Positions 7,225-17,931 of a DNA stretch of 64,000 nucleotides are shown one piece after another; position 1 is the stretch's first letter; each line of letters begins with the position of its first letter. Origin of the DNA: Sphingobium sp. HWE2-09. Lineage in GTDB: Bacteria; Pseudomonadota; Alphaproteobacteria; Sphingomonadales; Sphingomonadaceae. The notes under the pieces are model-generated. The model ran no database searches and was not told the DNA's origin. It saw only the letters and a program-made list of their open reading frames with translations. The position numbers were made by a program, and so were the translations under genes. The stretch covers positions 3,006,501-3,070,500 of the forward strand of contig NZ_JAYKZX010000003.1 in NCBI RefSeq assembly GCF_035989265.1, in the 5' to 3' direction.

Positions 7225-8469
7225 TCAGGCAAAGAGATCGAGCTGTTTGGCAGGCGGGGCGACACGCGCGCGCAGGTCCGCGCGATCGATCAGGGCGATC
7301 GGCCGCCAGTCCGCCGCGATCAGGAAGGGGCGCAATTTCTTGATCGATGTCGTCAGCCGCGCCACGTCGTCCAGCCGCAGGCGGCGATGGCGGCGGCTCG
7401 ACAGGATGCGGTCCACCGCCTTTACCCCCAGCCCCGGCACGCGCAGCAGCGCCTCTCGCGGGGCGCGGTTGACGTCCACGGGGAAGGTGGCGCGATGGTT
7501 GAGCGCCCAGGCGAGCTTGGGATCGATGTCGAGCGGCAGGCATCCGGTCACCGCGTCGGTCGCCGCGGCAATCTCTTTGGCGTCATAGCCATAGAAGCGG
7601 ATCATCCAGTCGGACTGGTAGAGCCGATGTTCGCGCAACAAAGGCGGGCGTTGCAGCGGCAGCACCGCGCTGGGCGAAGGGATGGGAGAGAAGGCGCTAT
7701 AATAGACGCGGCGCAGCTTGTGCCGGTCGTACAGGCTGCTGGCCCGCGCGATGATCGCGCGATCGTCAGCGGCGTCCGCGCCGACGATCATCTGGGTCGA
7801 CTGGCCCGCAGGCGCAAAGCGCGGTGCATGCTTATATTTGCTCCGCGCGTCCTGCCCATCCTCCATATCGCTGCGCAGCCGCCCCATCGCCCCTTCGATC
7901 CGCACCCCGTCCTTTTCCGGGGCGAGCCGCTTGAGGCCGCTTTCGGTCGGTAGTTCGACGTTGATCGACAGCCGGTCGGCATGCAGCCCGGCTTGGTGGA
8001 TCAGGGCGGGGTCGGCGTCCGGGATCGTCTTCAAATGAATATAGCCGCGAAAGCCATGATCTTCCCGCAGGCATCGCGCCACCTCGACCATCTGTTCCAT
8101 CGTATAGTCGGACGACCGGATGATGCCCGACGACAGGAACAGCCCCTCGATATAATTGCGGCGATAGAAATTGAGCGTCAGGTCCACCACCTCCTGCGCG
8201 GTGAAGCGCGCGCGGCGCACATCGCTCGACCGCCGGTTGATGCAATAATGGCAGTCGAAGATGCAGCTGTTGGTCAGCAATATCTTGAGCAGGGAAATGC
8301 AGCGGCCGTCGGGCGCATAGGCGTGGCAAATCCCCATGCCCTCGGTCGATCCGATCCCCTTGCCGCCGCGACTGTCGCGCTTCGTCGTGCCGGACGACGC
8401 GCAGGACGCATCATATTTGGCGGCGTCGGCCAAAATTTCGAGTTTCGCACGAGTGGAAAGCTGGGCCAT
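7225..8469 (-). CDS. Radical SAM protein, putative DNA modification/repair type (TIGR03916)
   Basis: 414 residues. The radical SAM cluster motif CIFDCHYC (CxxxCxxC) lies in LTNSCIFDCHYCINR near residue 70. Residues 1-45 carry extra cysteines (YDASCASS, GICHAY). Residues ~340-385 form a helix-hairpin-helix-like DNA-binding segment (LLRVPGLGVKAVDRILSSRR). The family is known to occur next to UdgX/DUF4130 genes and is presumed to act on DNA; its reaction is not established. Start ATG at 8469. A perfect GTTC-N7-GTTC SOS box sits 3 bases upstream, overlapping the ribosome-binding region, so LexA control is likely. Confidence 0.9.
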   Translation of the reverse strand: MAQLSTRAKLEILADAAKYDASCASSGTTKRDSRGGKGIGSTEGMGICHAYAPDGRCISLLKILLTNSCIFDCHYCINRRSSDVRRARFTAQEVVDLTLNFYRRNYIEGLFLSSGIIRSSDYTMEQMVEVARCLREDHGFRGYIHLKTIPDADPALIHQAGLHADRLSINVELPTESGLKRLAPEKDGVRIEGAMGRLRSDMEDGQDARSKYKHAPRFAPAGQSTQMIVGADAADDRAIIARASSLYDRHKLRRVYYSAFSPIPSPSAVLPLQRPPLLREHRLYQSDWMIRFYGYDAKEIAAATDAVTGCLPLDIDPKLAWALNHRATFPVDVNRAPREALLRVPGLGVKAVDRILSSRRHRRLRLDDVARLTTSIKKLRPFLIAADWRPIALIDRADLRARVAPPAKQLDLFA

Positions 8470-8472
8470 ATC

Positions 8473-8487
8473 GTTCCTGATATGTTC
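8473..8487 (-). promoter_or_regulatory. Candidate SOS (LexA) box of the radical SAM gene
   Basis: GTTCCTGATATGTTC, an exact match to the alphaproteobacterial LexA box GTTC-N7-GTTC. It ends 3 bases before the start codon. The only other exact copy I noticed is before recA. Chance would give about two such matches per 64 kb, but rarely one touching a start codon of a repair-type gene. Confidence 0.7.
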
Positions 8488-8542
8488 GTATGGCGGCGCT
8501 GTCCATGATCTCGATCAATCGCTGCCCGAAAGGGCAGGGGCG

Positions 8543-9301
8543 CTACTCCCGCCAGCTGGAATTGATCCGGTCGATCCGCCGCACCATCGCCTGGAAGTCG
8601 GGCACGCCCGGCCCGACCGGCAGTTGTACCGCGGAGAGATCACGCTGATGCACCACGATCACGTCGGCCGGAATGTCGATCGGCGTGCCCGCCGCGCCCG
8701 CCGCCACCTGAATTTCGCAGGCGCGTTGCAGCGACCAATGGGTCAGGAAGGCTTGCGGCAGGCTGGGCGCCATCACCAGCGTGCCGTGATTGCGCAACAG
8801 CATGATGCGCTTGTCGCCCAGATTGGCGATCAGCCTTTCGCCTTCCTCCGGCCGGATCGTGACCCCTTCAAAGTCGTGATGCGCGATCCGCCCGATAAAG
8901 GCGGCGGCGTAGAAGCTGATCGGGCGCAACCCCTCCGCACAACTGCTCACCGCCATGCCCGCAGTGGTATGGGTATGGATGATGCAATGGGCGTCGGGCA
9001 GGTGCCGGTGGAACAGGCTATGCTGCATGAAGCCCGCGCGGTTGACCGGATAGGGGCTGCCGTACAGCACTTGGCCGTCGATATCGATCTTGACCAGGTT
9101 GGACGCGGTCACCTCGTCATAGCCAAGGCCGAACGGGTTGATCAGGAACGCGTCGTCCTCACCGGGAACGCGGAGCGTGATATGGTTGTAGATCAGTTCC
9201 GACCAGCCCATATGGTCGAAGATGCGATAGCAGGCGGCGAGCTGCTGGCGTGCTTCCCATTCGGCGGCGGACATGTCGGGGCGTTTCGCGGCGGTGGCCA
9301 T
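8543..9301 (-). CDS. Class II aldolase/adducin family protein
   Basis: 252 residues of the AraD/FucA aldolase-adducin fold. The zinc-binding HTHTTAG motif is at about residues 109-115, with a further His in NHGTLV (about residue 169). The N-terminus (LAACYRIFDHMGWSELIYNHITLRVPG) is typical of the uncharacterised oxidoreductase/decarboxylase-like subgroup with intact metal ligands. Substrate cannot be read from sequence. Start ATG at 9301, about 70 bases upstream of the radical SAM gene's SOS box region but on the same strand; whether they are co-transcribed is unclear. Confidence 0.85.
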   Translation of the reverse strand: MATAAKRPDMSAAEWEARQQLAACYRIFDHMGWSELIYNHITLRVPGEDDAFLINPFGLGYDEVTASNLVKIDIDGQVLYGSPYPVNRAGFMQHSLFHRHLPDAHCIIHTHTTAGMAVSSCAEGLRPISFYAAAFIGRIAHHDFEGVTIRPEEGERLIANLGDKRIMLLRNHGTLVMAPSLPQAFLTHWSLQRACEIQVAAGAAGTPIDIPADVIVVHQRDLSAVQLPVGPGVPDFQAMVRRIDRINSSWRE

Positions 9302-9529
9302 GGCGATCCTTCTCCTGCTCTGTTATGGTCGCACTATCGGCGCACCCGGCGCAAAAGTCGAGATTGCGCCCTTTGGGGTTGAGTTTACGCGACTCTGCTG
9401 ATAGGGCGCCGCCCACATGGCGTAGGGCGACCTGCGACGACTTACTGGCTTTGCTATTCGGTCGGCCCGTCGGGATGGATGTAAAAATCCCGGCGAACCG
9501 CTCGTTTTCGATTGGAGATAGACGGACTT

Positions 9530-9736
9530 ATGCAGATCATCGTTCGCGACAACAATGTCGACCAGGCTCTTCGCGCGCTCAAGAAGAAGCTGCAGCGTGA
9601 AGGCGTGTATCGCGAAATGAAGCTGCGTCGCCACTACGAAAAGCCGTCGGAAAAGCGCGCCCGCGAAAAGGCGGCGGCTGTCCGCCGTGCGCGCAAGATG
9701 GACCGTAAGCGCGCTGAGCGCGACGGCGTCCGTTAA
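9530..9736 (+). CDS. rpsU: 30S ribosomal protein S21
   Basis: 68 residues, highly basic. [20 protein letters not shown] and the [15 protein letters not shown] region are diagnostic of bS21, which acts in translation initiation on the 30S subunit. The ATG at 9530 with GGAG upstream is chosen over an in-frame codon six residues earlier. Followed by a hairpin at 9748-9768. Confidence 0.95.
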   Translation: MQIIVRDNNVDQALRALKKKLQREGVYREMKLRRHYEKPSEKRAREKAAAVRRARKMDRKRAERDGVR

Positions 9737-9747
9737 GACGCTTGTAG

Positions 9748-9768
9748 CGGGGCGGCGCGTCCGCCCCG
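9748..9768 (+). terminator. Hairpin after rpsU
   Basis: Perfect 8-bp stem CGGGGCGG/CCGCCCCG with a five-base loop, 12 bases after the rpsU stop. There is no T-run, so it may attenuate or protect the mRNA end rather than terminate fully. Confidence 0.45.
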
Positions 9769-9814
9769 TCCTGTGCTGCCGACTACCTGCCCCTGATTTG
9801 CGAGAGCATGCGCC

Positions 9815-10384
9815 ATGTCCACGACGGCCGTTCCCCTTCGTCCTATCGCCAAGGGGTCGCTGACGCGTCTCTGGATCGGCGTCGCCGCGATTGCGCTGGC
9901 GGCGGGTGGTCTTGCCTGGGCGGGCCAGCAGGGCGTCGAGCCTTCGCCTAGCGCGTTCCTGGTGAAGAACAGCCATGCCAGCGGCGTGGTGACGACCGAA
10001 TTGGGCTTGCAGTATAAGATACTGTCCGAAGGCACCGGTCCCAACCCGACGACCGCCGACGTGGCGCTGATCGGTTACAAGGGCACGCTGCTGGACGGCA
10101 CGGTGTTCGATGAAAATCCGCAGGCGCCGATGCCGATCGACGGCGTCGTGCCGGGCTTTTCCGAAGGCCTGCAGAAGATGAAGAAGGGCGGCAAGTATCG
10201 CCTCTGGATCCCGCCGCAGCTGGGCTATGGCGACCAGGCGGCCGGACCGATTCCGGCCGGGTCGGTGCTGGTGTTCGATGTCACGCTGCACGACTTCCGG
10301 TCGAAGGCGGAACTGATGCAGCTGCAGCAGCAGATGCAGCAACAGCAGGGTGCGCCCGGTGCGCCGCCGCCAGCGGGCCGTTGA
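9815..10384 (+). CDS. FKBP-type peptidylprolyl isomerase
   Basis: 189 residues. An N-terminal hydrophobic segment (LWIGVAAIALAAGGLAWAG, residues 19-37) is a signal anchor or signal peptide, so it is probably periplasmic. The FKBP domain covers residues ~62-165, with YKGTLLDGTVFDE, VPGFSEGLQKMKKGGKYRLWIP and LGYGDQAAGPIPAGSVLVFDVTLHDF. The C-terminus is Gln-rich (MQLQQQMQQQQ) and probably a flexible tail. It lies 78 bases after rpsU and ends at a strong terminator. Confidence 0.92.
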   Translation: MSTTAVPLRPIAKGSLTRLWIGVAAIALAAGGLAWAGQQGVEPSPSAFLVKNSHASGVVTTELGLQYKILSEGTGPNPTTADVALIGYKGTLLDGTVFDENPQAPMPIDGVVPGFSEGLQKMKKGGKYRLWIPPQLGYGDQAAGPIPAGSVLVFDVTLHDFRSKAELMQLQQQMQQQQGAPGAPPPAGR

Positions 10385-10422
10385 GGTCGAACCAGTCCGG
10401 TCATCGGACCTTCGCAGCATAG

Positions 10423-10452
10423 AAAAAGGGGCCGTCGCACGGCCCCTTTTTC
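10423..10452 (+). terminator. Rho-independent terminator after the FKBP gene
   Basis: AAAAAGGGGCCG / CGGCCCCTTTTT stem, about 12 bp, tiny loop, T-run. Symmetric, so it can serve the convergent minus-strand gene as well. Confidence 0.85.
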
Positions 10453-10476
10453 TTGGCGCTATGGCATCATGCCCGA

Positions 10477-10812
10477 TCAGGCGTGACCCTGACAGGGCGC
10501 CTCATCCTCCGCGGCCAGGCCGAAGGCCAGGGCGTTGGCGTTGCCGATCTTCTCTTCGCCCGCAAACAGCTTGTCCAGCCGGGCCTTGATGTCGCGCCGA
10601 TATTCGGCGGTCGCGACCGATCGGGGCGCGGCCACTTCGATATCGCAGGCGATCGCACCCTTGATGCGGTCGATCGCCGGTTCGTCCAACACGCCCGCGC
10701 TGCGCAGCTCCAGGCAAAGCTGCAGCAGGCCTACGGCAGTCGCATGGGCGCGCAGGCCCACATTGGTCAGGTCGAAATGTAGTCTCTTTTGCTTGTCTAG
10801 GGGAATCGCCAT
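10477..10812 (-). CDS. Hypothetical protein
   Basis: 111 residues, soluble and mainly helical (HFDLTNVGLRAHATAVGLLQLCLELRSAGVLDEPAIDRIKGAI). It has no recognised family, signal peptide or metal motif. The ATG at 10812 (MAIPLDKQKR) has GGAGAGTG upstream; an in-frame start three codons earlier is less well placed. Its convergent neighbour is the FKBP gene, and it shares the symmetrical terminator. Confidence 0.7.
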   Translation of the reverse strand: MAIPLDKQKRLHFDLTNVGLRAHATAVGLLQLCLELRSAGVLDEPAIDRIKGAIACDIEVAAPRSVATAEYRRDIKARLDKLFAGEEKIGNANALAFGLAAEDEAPCQGHA

Positions 10813-10942
10813 GTCAATCACTCTCCAGCGCTGGTGTGCCAGCTTACCATAGTATCAAGCGCCCGGAAGGGATTCCCGTTCCCTTTCCGGCCCAGCGGGC
10901 AGACGAACGGGGCGTGGGCCAGGGTAGCACGCGGTAAGGCCG

Positions 10943-12019
10943 TCAGCTGCGTGTCGTGACGATCGTCTGGTTATTCGCCTTCATCGCCTTGGACCGTTCC
11001 TCCAGATAGACCTTGATCATCGCGACGATCGGGTCGGCCAGGAACAGCCCCATGATGCCGAACAGCGCGCCGAACAAGATCTGCGCCGCCAGCACCAGCG
11101 CCGGGGCCAGATCGGTGGCGCGCTTCGCCACCATCGGCACGATCAGATAGCCGTCGACGATCTGCACCACCATATAGACGCCAAAGGCATAGAGGCCGGT
11201 ATGCGTGCCGCCCGAAAAGCCGACCAGGATGATCAGCACGCCCGATATGATCGATCCGATATTGGGCAGAAAAGCGAACAGGCCGGTCAATATGCCGAGC
11301 AGCCCCGCCATCGGCACGCCGCCCGCCCACAGGAACAGCCACACGCCCACGCCTTCCACCGTCATGCCGATGATGCGCCCGAACATCAGGCGGCGCAGCG
11401 TCCAGCCCATCTTGTCGGCGACGGTGTAGAAATGGGCACGCTTTTCGATCGGCAGCATCCAGGCGACGCCGCGTTCGTAGAGTTTCGGCTCCACCGCGAT
11501 GAAGATCGCCAGCACCAGCATCATGACGCCACTGGTGATCGCGCCCACTGCCGTGCCGACCGCCGCCGTGACCCGGCCCATGCTGCTCATCGCCTGGCTG
11601 GCGAGGCTTTTGAGGTCTTCGGGCGTCGTGGTGATGCCCAATTGCTGCATCCACCCGCCGATCCGCGCCACCTGCGCCTCCACGATGGTGCGCATCGCCT
11701 GCGCCTGCGCGGCCAGGCTCGATCCGGTAAGGTAGAATGTATAGGCCATGAAGGCGACCGCGCCCAGTAGCACGATAGTCAGCCGCCATCCTCGGCCGAT
11801 CGGCAGGATGCGGCCCAGCAGCCGCGTGCCGCCGTCCATCATCGTCGCCAGCACGAGCGCGCCCATGACCAGCAGCAGCGGTTGCGCCAACAGGGCGACC
11901 AGTCCGATGGCGACCGCTAGCGCGAACCAGACGCCCGCGCGCTGTAGTTCGTGCTGGACCAGGGGGCTGCGGACTTCGCTCGGACCGGGTTCCTCGACAT
12001 GATGCTGGGTGTCGCTCAA
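10943..12019 (-). CDS. AI-2E family transporter (PerM/YdiK-like permease)
   Basis: 358 residues of the AI-2E/UPF0118 family of inner-membrane permeases. Four N-terminal hydrophobic segments (residues ~30-110), an amphipathic middle region, then a glycine-rich C-terminal membrane block (GGVPMAGLLGILTGLFAFLPNIGSIISG) characteristic of the family. The family name reflects TqsA; many members act as exporters of unknown substrate or as Na+/H+ antiporters. It lies 21 bases after lepB on the same strand and may be the last gene of that operon. Confidence 0.88.
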   Translation of the reverse strand: MSDTQHHVEEPGPSEVRSPLVQHELQRAGVWFALAVAIGLVALLAQPLLLVMGALVLATMMDGGTRLLGRILPIGRGWRLTIVLLGAVAFMAYTFYLTGSSLAAQAQAMRTIVEAQVARIGGWMQQLGITTTPEDLKSLASQAMSSMGRVTAAVGTAVGAITSGVMMLVLAIFIAVEPKLYERGVAWMLPIEKRAHFYTVADKMGWTLRRLMFGRIIGMTVEGVGVWLFLWAGGVPMAGLLGILTGLFAFLPNIGSIISGVLIILVGFSGGTHTGLYAFGVYMVVQIVDGYLIVPMVAKRATDLAPALVLAAQILFGALFGIMGLFLADPIVAMIKVYLEERSKAMKANNQTIVTTRS

Positions 12020-12040
12020 AGCCCGGTGCCCCTTTAAAGA

Positions 12041-12967
12041 TTATTCCGGGGGTGCAACGCTTTGCGGACGCAGGCTGTTCCCCGCCCGGCCGCTGCGCAG
12101 CGCGTGGACCCAGGTCAGCGGGTTCCAGGTTGCGTCGCCATCCAGGCTGAAGGTGATGAACTCCGCCCGGCCGCCGATCGCTTCCCACGGCACCGGGCCG
12201 CCAAGCCCATTTTCCTCCAGCGGCGCGCGGCTGTCGGCGCTGTTGTCGCGATTGTCGCCCATCAGGAAGACATGGTCGGCGGGCACCCGCACCGGCCCGT
12301 ACCAGTCGAGCGCGCTCGGCCCCATGTCGATCGTGACATAGGTCTTGCCGTTGGGCAGGATTTCCTGCCGCACCGGCAGTTCGCAATAGTCCTTGCCGTC
12401 CTTGCCCGTCACCAGCGCGCCGGGAAACTGCATCGGTGGGCAGGGGGCGTTGCCATCGACGGGCAGGCGCAGGGGTTTCAGCATCTTCTGCTTCACCGCC
12501 ACGCCGTTCAGGATCACCTGGCCGCCGCGCACTTCGATGATGTCGCCGGGTAGGCCGATCACCCGCTTGATATAATCCTCCCGCCGGTTCTGCGGGCTGA
12601 CGATGACGATGTCGCCGCGTTCGGGCAGGCGACCCAGCACCCGGCCTTTCAGGAAGGGCAGGGGGTGGAAACTGGGTGAGACATAGGACCAGCCATAGGG
12701 AAATTTGCTGACCACCAGCCGGTCGCCGGTCAGCAGCACCGGCATCATCGATTCGGACGGGATGTAGAAGGGCTTGGCGACGAAGCTGTGGAACGCCAGC
12801 ACCGCCAGGATCAGCAGCACGATGCTTTTGACCTCATGCCACCAGTTGACGCTGGTCCGGGCCGCATCCTCCTGCGTCTGCGCATCCGCGATGGTCTCTT
12901 CGGGCAGGTCGATGGCCGTCACGGGTTGGCTTTCGCTAGGGGGAGTATCGCTCGCGTTATTGGTCAC
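12041..12967 (-). CDS. lepB: Signal peptidase I
   Basis: 308 residues. Catalytic Ser in PSESMMPVL, catalytic Lys in [12 protein letters not shown], and the box [12 protein letters not shown]. One N-terminal membrane anchor ([16 protein letters not shown]) positions the active site in the periplasm, where it removes signal peptides from exported proteins. I start at GTG 12967 (protein [10 protein letters not shown], read as Met), which overlaps the acpS stop as GTGA. The frame upstream lies entirely inside acpS. Confidence 0.93.
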   Translation of the reverse strand: MTNNASDTPPSESQPVTAIDLPEETIADAQTQEDAARTSVNWWHEVKSIVLLILAVLAFHSFVAKPFYIPSESMMPVLLTGDRLVVSKFPYGWSYVSPSFHPLPFLKGRVLGRLPERGDIVIVSPQNRREDYIKRVIGLPGDIIEVRGGQVILNGVAVKQKMLKPLRLPVDGNAPCPPMQFPGALVTGKDGKDYCELPVRQEILPNGKTYVTIDMGPSALDWYGPVRVPADHVFLMGDNRDNSADSRAPLEENGLGGPVPWEAIGGRAEFITFSLDGDATWNPLTWVHALRSGRAGNSLRPQSVAPPE

Positions 12968-13365
12968 AGCGGCAGGGCTTCGATGATGACGAAGGCCTGC
13001 GCCCATGGATGATCGTCGGTGAGCGTCAGGTGAATGACGGGCCTATGCCCCGCCGGGACCATCGATTCCAGCCGCGCCAGCGCGCCGCCGGTCAATTTCA
13101 GCGTCGGGGCGCCGGACGGCGCGTTGACCACGCCGATATCCTTCATGAACACGCCCGCCTTGAACCCGGTGCCGACCGCCTTGGAAAAAGCCTCCTTGGC
13201 GGCGAAGCGCTTGGCCAGCGTCCCCGCCTTGGTGAAGGGGCGGCGATTGCCCTTGGCCTGCTCGACATCGGTAAACACGCGGCTCTCGAACCGCGCGCCG
13301 AAGCGATCGAGCGAGTTCTGGATACGCTCGATATTGCAGAGGTCGGAGCCGAGGCCGATGATCAT
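12964..13365 (-). CDS. acpS: Holo-[acyl-carrier-protein] synthase
   Basis: 133 residues, the usual AcpS length. It transfers phosphopantetheine from CoA to acyl carrier protein. Motifs: [13 protein letters not shown] with the Mg-binding Asp, and [17 protein letters not shown]. The ATG at 13365 has GGGGAGGAT just upstream; this site lies in an 8-bp hairpin and at the edge of a large inverted repeat, so translation may depend on structure. Part of the pyrE-pdxJ-acpS-lepB run. Confidence 0.93.
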   Translation of the reverse strand: MIIGLGSDLCNIERIQNSLDRFGARFESRVFTDVEQAKGNRRPFTKAGTLAKRFAAKEAFSKAVGTGFKAGVFMKDIGVVNAPSGAPTLKLTGGALARLESMVPAGHRPVIHLTLTDDHPWAQAFVIIEALPL

Positions 13366-13368
13366 ATA

Positions 13369-13505
13369 TCCTCCCCGGCACGGGGAGGGGGACCGCCAGC
13401 GAAGCTGGTGGTGGAGGGGGGAGCGGCGGAACACAACAGGGAGCGGCAGGAGGCACGCCCCCTCCACCAGCCTGCGGCTGGTCCCCCTCCCCGTGCCGGG
13501 GAGGA
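13369..13505. repeat. Large inverted repeat between pdxJ and acpS
   Basis: Two ~50-bp arms (13369-13421 and 13458-13505). The outer 26 bases are exactly complementary, and a smaller stem (CCAGC..GCTGG) sits inside each arm. It fills nearly all of the 141-base gap inside an operon. The acpS ribosome site is in its outer arm. Confidence 0.85.
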
Positions 13506-13506
13506 C

Positions 13507-14235
13507 TCACCGCGCCAAATCCATCTGCCGCCGCATCTCCCTGATACTGCCTTCCAGTCCGCCGAAAATCGCCTCGCCGATCAGGAAATGGCCGATATTG
13601 AGTTCGGCGACCTGCGGGATGGCGGCGATCGGCGCGACATTGTCGAAGGTCAGGCCGTGTCCCGCATGGGGTTCGATCCCGTTCTTGGCCGCCAGCGCGA
13701 CGGCGTCGGCGATCCGGCGCAGTTCGGCCGCGCGTGCTTCGCCGGTCAGATGGGCATAGGCACCGGTATGAAATTCCACCACCGGCGCGCCCAACCGGAT
13801 CGCCGCGTCGATCTGGGCGGCGTCGGCCTCGATGAACAGGCTGACGCGGATGCCCGCATCGCCCAGCGCGGCGACGACGGGTTTCAACGTCTCATATTGC
13901 CCGGCGGCGTCCAGCCCGCCCTCGGTCGTGCGTTCCTCGCGCTTTTCCGGCACGATGCAGGCGGCGTGCGGCTTGTAGCGCAGCGCGATGTCCAGCATCT
14001 CCTGCGTCGCCGCCATCTCCAGGTTGAGCGGCACGGTGAGCGCCGCCATCAGTGTGGCGATATCTTCGTCGCGAATATGCCGCCGGTCCTCGCGCAGATG
14101 CGCGGTGATGCCGTCCGCCCCGGCCTTTACCGCCAGCAGCGCAGCCTTGACCGGATCGGGATGCGCGCCCCCGCGTGCGTTGCGGATGGTCGCCACATGG
14201 TCGATATTGACGCCAAGGCGCAGGGGCGTGGTCAT
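13507..14235 (-). CDS. pdxJ: Pyridoxine 5'-phosphate synthase
   Basis: 242 residues, TIM-barrel PdxJ, which condenses 3-amino-1-hydroxyacetone phosphate with 1-deoxyxylulose 5-phosphate in vitamin B6 synthesis. Signatures are [42 protein letters not shown] and [14 protein letters not shown]. Start ATG at 14235, four bases after the pyrE stop, so the two are co-translated. Confidence 0.96.
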   Translation of the reverse strand: MTTPLRLGVNIDHVATIRNARGGAHPDPVKAALLAVKAGADGITAHLREDRRHIRDEDIATLMAALTVPLNLEMAATQEMLDIALRYKPHAACIVPEKREERTTEGGLDAAGQYETLKPVVAALGDAGIRVSLFIEADAAQIDAAIRLGAPVVEFHTGAYAHLTGEARAAELRRIADAVALAAKNGIEPHAGHGLTFDNVAPIAAIPQVAELNIGHFLIGEAIFGGLEGSIREMRRQMDLAR

Positions 14236-14239
14236 GATC

Positions 14240-14818
14240 CTACTTCCGGCTGCCGGGCTTGATCGCCGGGATCGCCGCCAGTTCGGGCGGGATCGCATCG
14301 GCTTCATAGACCGGGAAATTGATGGAGACGAGCGGATGGAAGGGCACGCCCAGGTCCACTTCGCCCGCCGACCGATCGACCAGCGCGACTTCGGCGACGA
14401 CGATGCCGCCTTCCGCCTCCACCGCCTCGATCGCTTGGCGCGACGACAGGCCGGTGGTCACGACATCCTCGACCATCAGCACCTTCTGCCCCGGCGTGAT
14501 CGCAAAGCCGCGACGCAGTTCGAACGTGCCTTCGGGCCGTTCCAGAAATACCGCATCCTTGTCGAGCGCGCGACCGACTTCATGGCCGATGATGAGGCCA
14601 CCCATCGCGGGCGACACCACCAGATCGATGTCCTGCCGCACTTCGCGGGGCAGTTGCTGCACCATGGCGCGGGCCAGCTTGCCTGCGCGCTCGGCGTTCA
14701 TCAACACGCGTGCGCACTGCAGATAATTGGCGCTGCGGCGCCCGGACGACAGGATGAAATGTCCCTCCAGCAGCGCCCCCGCCGCCCGGAATTCCGCCAA
14801 TACTTCCTCGTCTGTCAT
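14240..14818 (-). CDS. pyrE: Orotate phosphoribosyltransferase
   Basis: 192 residues. The PRPP-binding motif is [11 protein letters not shown], and the N-terminal [14 protein letters not shown] is typical of OPRT in pyrimidine synthesis. Start chosen at the ATG 14818 ([10 protein letters not shown]); another ATG three codons upstream (14827) is possible, and neither has a strong ribosome site. First gene of the pyrE-pdxJ-acpS-lepB run. Confidence 0.95.
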   Translation of the reverse strand: MTDEEVLAEFRAAGALLEGHFILSSGRRSANYLQCARVLMNAERAGKLARAMVQQLPREVRQDIDLVVSPAMGGLIIGHEVGRALDKDAVFLERPEGTFELRRGFAITPGQKVLMVEDVVTTGLSSRQAIEAVEAEGGIVVAEVALVDRSAGEVDLGVPFHPLVSINFPVYEADAIPPELAAIPAIKPGSRK

Positions 14819-15105
14819 GCCGTCCATTATCCATAGTCGGGCGACCGGAACCCACATGGTTCCCATCGCCAGCCAGCCAGCACGGCGCCGCCTGCGTGCG
14901 CCATGATTGCGCCCCTGTGCGCGGACCTGCGAAATAGGCGGCCAGGGGGATCGTTGCAACAGCGAAGAAAATCTGCTCCTCCATGCTTGAGGCATAGGGA
15001 AACCATGCCTATAAGCCGCGGCAGAACCGACCGGGCGAGGATAGCGCGCATCACTGCGTGTCTTCGTTGCAGCGGCGCCAAGGGGTTACGGGGTAAGAAG
15101 ACGCT

Positions 15106-16122
15106 ATGAAGAAGGTGAAATCGCTCGTTCTCGCCGGGTTGCTGGCCTTCGCGCCAGCGCTCGGACTGAACGGACAGGCACTGGCGCAGGACAATAGTGC
15201 CGTCGCCGCACCGGCTGCGGACAATGCCGCCGCGCCGGCCGAATTGGCCGCCAACGCCGCTGCGCCTGCTGCCGAAGCGGCGCCCGCGGCCAAGGTTGCC
15301 GCCCCGCCGCGCATGAAGCCGACGCAAGGCATCGGCATGCCCCAGCCGGGCGAATATACCCTGCAGGAGCAGTTCACGTCGACCGGCCACACCGCGCGCT
15401 GGCTGCATGACAAGATGCTGATCCCGCTGATCTTCGCGATCTCCATCTTCGTCCTGATCCTGATGCTCTATGCGATGTGGAAATTCCGCCGTAGCGCCAA
15501 CCCGATCCCGTCGAAGACCGCGCACAACACGATGATCGAAGTGATCTGGACCGTATTGCCGGTCGTGATCCTGCTGGTCGTCGCCGTGCCCTCGATCGGG
15601 CTTCTGGCGGACCAGTATAAGCCCGCGCCCAAGGATGCCGTCGTCGTCAAGGTGACGGGATATCAGTGGTATTGGGGCTATGAATATCCCGACAACGGCA
15701 TTCCCGAATTCGTCTCCAACATGCTGCCGGAAGACAAGGCGAAGGCCAATGGCGAGCCGTATCTGCTGGCCCCCGACAACCGTCTGGTCCTACCCGCCGG
15801 TCGCCCGATCAAGCTGATCATCACCGGCGCCGACGTGATCCACGCCTTCGCCGTGCCCTCGCTCTGGGTGAAGATGGACGCCGTGCCGGGCCGCCTGAAC
15901 GAGAAGAGCTTCACCATCGACAAGCCGGGCGTCTATTACGGCCAATGTTCGGAACTGTGCGGCGCGCGCCACGGCTTCATGCCGATCGCGATCGAAGCGC
16001 TGCCCCCCGCTCAGTTCGACCAGTGGGTGCTTTCGCAGGGCGGCAAGCCCGCCGGAGCCGCACCTGCGGCCCCAGCCGCGACAGCGGCCGCAGCGGCCCC
16101 CGCCGCCGACAAGAAAATCTGA
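15106..16122 (+). CDS. ctaC: Cytochrome c oxidase subunit II
   Basis: 338 residues. The signal peptide ends at ALA-QDN (about residue 25) and is followed by an Ala/Pro-rich periplasmic linker to about residue 68. Two membrane helices follow (MLIPLIFAISIFVLILMLYA and MIEVIWTVLPVVILLVVAV). The CuA domain has the binding loop CSELCGARHGFMPI plus an upstream His in DVIHAFAVPSLW. Aromatic GYQWYWGYEYP is the electron entry site. An Ala-rich tail of ~25 residues follows the domain. First gene of the oxidase cluster; electrons pass from cytochrome c through CuA to subunit I. Confidence 0.97.
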   Translation: MKKVKSLVLAGLLAFAPALGLNGQALAQDNSAVAAPAADNAAAPAELAANAAAPAAEAAPAAKVAAPPRMKPTQGIGMPQPGEYTLQEQFTSTGHTARWLHDKMLIPLIFAISIFVLILMLYAMWKFRRSANPIPSKTAHNTMIEVIWTVLPVVILLVVAVPSIGLLADQYKPAPKDAVVVKVTGYQWYWGYEYPDNGIPEFVSNMLPEDKAKANGEPYLLAPDNRLVLPAGRPIKLIITGADVIHAFAVPSLWVKMDAVPGRLNEKSFTIDKPGVYYGQCSELCGARHGFMPIAIEALPPAQFDQWVLSQGGKPAGAAPAAPAATAAAAAPAADKKI

Positions 16123-16131
16123 TCAGGGTAG

Positions 16132-17826
<1,695 letters not shown>

Positions 17827-17862
17827 TGGCGGGATGACCGTCCAGATTTGACGGATACAGGT

Positions 17863-17880
17863 GTCCCGCTTCGGCGGGAC
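17863..17880 (+). other. TTCG-tetraloop hairpin between ctaD and ctaB
   Basis: GTCCCGC-TTCG-GCGGGAC, a perfect 7-bp stem closed by a UUCG tetraloop, which is exceptionally stable in RNA. No T-run follows, so an mRNA stabiliser or processing site is likelier than a terminator. Confidence 0.6.
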
Positions 17881-17931
17881 GCCGCGAGGGGCGGGCCGCC
17901 AAGACCTGTCTGGAGAGTCGGTTGCCCAAGT

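Noticed and set aside
13371..13505. CRISPR-like repeat
   Set aside because: It is a single inverted repeat, not direct repeats with spacers. No CRISPR array or cas gene was seen anywhere in the window.
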